Assembly (NCBI GenBank): GCA_963778895.1
Contig: CAVZVZ010000005.1
Location: 186,001-250,000 of the forward strand
Direction: 5' to 3'
DNA from: CAVZVZ01 sp963778895
GTDB taxonomy: Bacteria; Actinomycetota; Acidimicrobiia; Acidimicrobiales; Acidimicrobilacustridaceae
DNA: 64,000 nucleotides
In this document: piece by piece, positions 62,237 through 64,000 of the stretch
How positions within the stretch are numbered: position 1 is the stretch's first letter
Layout of the letters: every line of letters starts with the position of its first letter
The notes under the pieces: model-generated
Seen by the model: only the letters and a program-made list of their open reading frames with translations
Told to the model about the DNA's origin: nothing
The model's database searches: none
Made by a program: the position numbers and the translations under genes

Positions 62237-64000
62237 ATGTCGATTCGCACCGTGACCATCCGCCTTGTGATGCTGGGGGTCCTGGTTGCGGCGGTGCTCG
62301 CTCCCGTCGCCGAATCGACCGCAGCCACCGCCCTCGCACCGAGCGCGCACTCCATGGTCTCGGGCGGGATACACACGTGTGTGTTGACGGCGGCGGGCGG
62401 GGTCAAGTGCTGGGGTTACAACGGGTACGGCGAGCTCGGCGACGGTACGAAAACGGACCGCTCGACGCCCGAGGACGTACCCGGCCTCACGTCGGGGGTG
62501 ACCGCCGTGGCCGCCGCCGGGCAGAGCACATGTGTGGTGACCACGTCCGGCGGTGTGAAGTGCTGGGGCTCCAACTACTACGGCGAGCTCGGCGACGGTA
62601 CGACGACGCAGCGACTCAGCCCCGTGGCCGTTGTCGGACTCACCGACGTGGTGGCGATCGCGGCCGCCTACTACCACACGTGCGCGCTGACGAGCACGGG
62701 AGGCGTCAAGTGCTGGGGCCTCAACTCCTCGGGCCAGCTCGGCGACGGCACGACGTCCCTTCGACTCACCCCCGTAGACGTGACCGGCCTGGCCTCGGGT
62801 GTCACCGCCATCGCGACCGGAGACGACGACTCGCAGATCGAGCAGACGTGCGCGCTCACCGCGGCCGGCGGAATGAAGTGCTGGGGCGCCAACGCGGACG
62901 GCGAGGTCGGCGACGGGACGACGAACGACCGATCGACGCCGGTGGACGTGACCGGCTTGACCTCCGGTGTCTCGGGCATTTCCGCGGGTGGTCGGGTCAG
63001 CTGCGCGGTGACCACCGCAACAGGTGCCAAGTGCTGGGGGCTGAACGCCCATGGCCAGCTCGGTGACGGTACGACGACGAATGCCCTCACGCCCGTTGAC
63101 GTTTCTGGGCTGACCAGTGGCGTATCGACGGTCAGTGTCAGCCAGGGCAGCAACGAGTTGTCTCACGCCTGCGCGTCAACGACCGCGGGTGCGGTCAAAT
63201 GCTGGGGGTACAACGCCAGTGGCCAAGTCGGGAATGCCAATCCCGGACCAGATGTGCTGACCCCGGCCGACGTCACGGGACTCAACTCCGGCTTCGTTGG
63301 CGTCGCGACCAGCTTCTATCACTCCTGCGCCCTGAGCTCGGCGGGAGGGGTCAAGTGCTGGGGAGAGAACCAGTACGTCGAGATCGGCGACGGCACCAAC
63401 ATCCGGAGACTGACGCCGGTGGACGTGTCGGGTTCGTTCTTCCGTCCTGAGTGCCCGACGCTGGTGGCGTCGGTTCACTCGACCTTCGCGCTGTCGGACG
63501 GCTACGCGACCGGTTCCATGGCAACCTTCACGGCTGACGCCGGCTACACGCTCGTCGGGTCGGACTCGCTGACCTGCCAGCCGACCCAGCTCTGGAGCGG
63601 ATCCGCGCCCGTCGCGGTGCTCATCGGTGCCTCACCTGCCGTGATACCCGGCAGCGCGAAGATGCCCGAGGGCAACGCGACGACGACCAGCCTGGCCATT
63701 CCCGTGAGTCTCTCGGGCCCTTCGGATCGAACCGTCACCGCGCAATGGACGACGCTGCAAGTCGCGGGCGACCGGCCGGATCAAGCCGATCCCACCACCG
63801 ACTACACCCCAGCCAGCGGCACCGTCACCTTCGCTCCCGGCGAAACCACCAAGACCGTGACGGTCGCCGTGAACGGCGACAGCCTGGTCGAACCGGACGA
63901 ATACGTCGTCGTCTCGTTCCGCGATCCGACCAACGCCATCATGGGCGGCTTCTGGGGCCTCGGCATCGGCTTCATCACCAACGACGACCACGCCGTGGTG
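62237..64000 (+). CDS. Secreted RCC1-repeat / sushi-like / Calx-beta protein, 3'-truncated
   Basis: The frame is open from ATG 62237 (GGGGA upstream) to the window end, exactly 588 codons, with no stop. A signal peptide (LVMLGVLVAAVLAPVAESTA) is followed by seven RCC1-type repeats, each with a HTC.LT..GG(V/A)KCWG.N..G(E/Q)(L/V)GDGT core and the spacer TPVDVTGL, enough for one seven-bladed propeller. Each blade has two Cys. Then comes a segment PECPTLVASVHST, ATFTADAGYTL, DSLTCQPTQLWSGSAP that resembles a sushi/CCP module with some Cys lost, and a Calx-beta domain (TAQWTTLQVAG, DYTPASGTVTFAPGETTKTV). Bacterial RCC1 proteins are often secreted with unknown partners. More domains probably lie beyond the window. 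Confidence 0.88.
   Translation, partial: MSIRTVTIRLVMLGVLVAAVLAPVAESTAATALAPSAHSMVSGGIHTCVLTAAGGVKCWGYNGYGELGDGTKTDRSTPEDVPGLTSGVTAVAAAGQSTCVVTTSGGVKCWGSNYYGELGDGTTTQRLSPVAVVGLTDVVAIAAAYYHTCALTSTGGVKCWGLNSSGQLGDGTTSLRLTPVDVTGLASGVTAIATGDDDSQIEQTCALTAAGGMKCWGANADGEVGDGTTNDRSTPVDVTGLTSGVSGISAGGRVSCAVTTATGAKCWGLNAHGQLGDGTTTNALTPVDVSGLTSGVSTVSVSQGSNELSHACASTTAGAVKCWGYNASGQVGNANPGPDVLTPADVTGLNSGFVGVATSFYHSCALSSAGGVKCWGENQYVEIGDGTNIRRLTPVDVSGSFFRPECPTLVASVHSTFALSDGYATGSMATFTADAGYTLVGSDSLTCQPTQLWSGSAPVAVLIGASPAVIPGSAKMPEGNATTTSLAIPVSLSGPSDRTVTAQWTTLQVAGDRPDQADPTTDYTPASGTVTFAPGETTKTVTVAVNGDSLVEPDEYVVVSFRDPTNAIMGGFWGLGIGFITNDDHAVV

Noticed and set aside
1..64000. CRISPR arrays, insertion sequences, prophage or integrative elements
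   Set aside because: No spaced direct-repeat array, transposase, integrase or phage structural gene was found on either strand.

Overview
The window is GC-rich, densely coded chromosomal DNA from a high-GC Gram-positive, most likely an actinobacterium of the Acidimicrobiia type. The reasons are the gene order tig-clpP-clpX-folC-ndk-mreBCD-mrdA-rodA-TIGR03960-TIGR03936-rne/rng-rplU-rpmA with obgE-proB nearby, an F420-type LLM oxidoreductase, an RNase E/G with a basic N-terminal tail, frequent GTG starts and many ATGA/GTGA overlaps. No tRNA, rRNA, insertion sequence, prophage or CRISPR array was recognised. Taxonomy is inference from gene content.

Layout. 1-9.0 kb (+): a co-directional, tightly packed set of a CbxX-type AAA+ ATPase, a solute-binding-like protein, a solute-binding/vWA lipoprotein, a membrane protein, the lipid II flippase MurJ, PspA, and a secreted Calx-beta/FN3 protein, closed by a strong hairpin. 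9.0-33 kb (mostly -): the housekeeping block proB, obgE, rpmA, rplU, rne/rng, two radical-SAM-family partners, rodA, mrdA, mreD, mreC, mreB, ndk, folC, clpX, clpP, tig, covering cell-wall elongation, ribosome/RNA work, folate and proteolysis. Between obgE and rpmA it is interrupted by a TadE/TadE/TadG trio (-) and a dNTPase plus lipoprotein (+). 33-42 kb: an ATPase/TPR protein with a C-terminal class III cyclase domain followed by two unrecognised genes, an ECF42-like sigma factor with its DGPF/YCII partner and a matching promoter, an LLM oxidoreductase, and an anchored CAP protein. 42-49 kb: a divergent FecR / CHASE2-adenylate cyclase pair, a sulfatase, a cobalt-type nitrile hydratase operon (beta-alpha-accessory) and a polytopic membrane protein. 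49-64 kb: a thioredoxin-like protein, an alpha/beta hydrolase, a GGDEF-EAL protein, an A-T-TE NRPS-like enzyme, a Lipoprotein_15 repeat protein, an operon of FMN glutamate-synthase-like protein, PRT-hydrolase fusion and erythromycin-esterase-like protein, and an RCC1/Calx-beta secreted protein cut by the window end.

A striking property of the sequence is that seven genes are broken by frameshifts. Fifteen breaks behave as one extra base in the gene, on both strands, often at short G or C runs, and the corrected lengths come out as whole codons. They are best read as base-overcall errors in the assembly rather than real pseudogenes, so these genes are annotated as single CDSs with the breakpoints stated. 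The second-messenger theme is notable: two class III cyclase proteins and one c-di-GMP protein lie within 20 kb, next to an alternative sigma factor.
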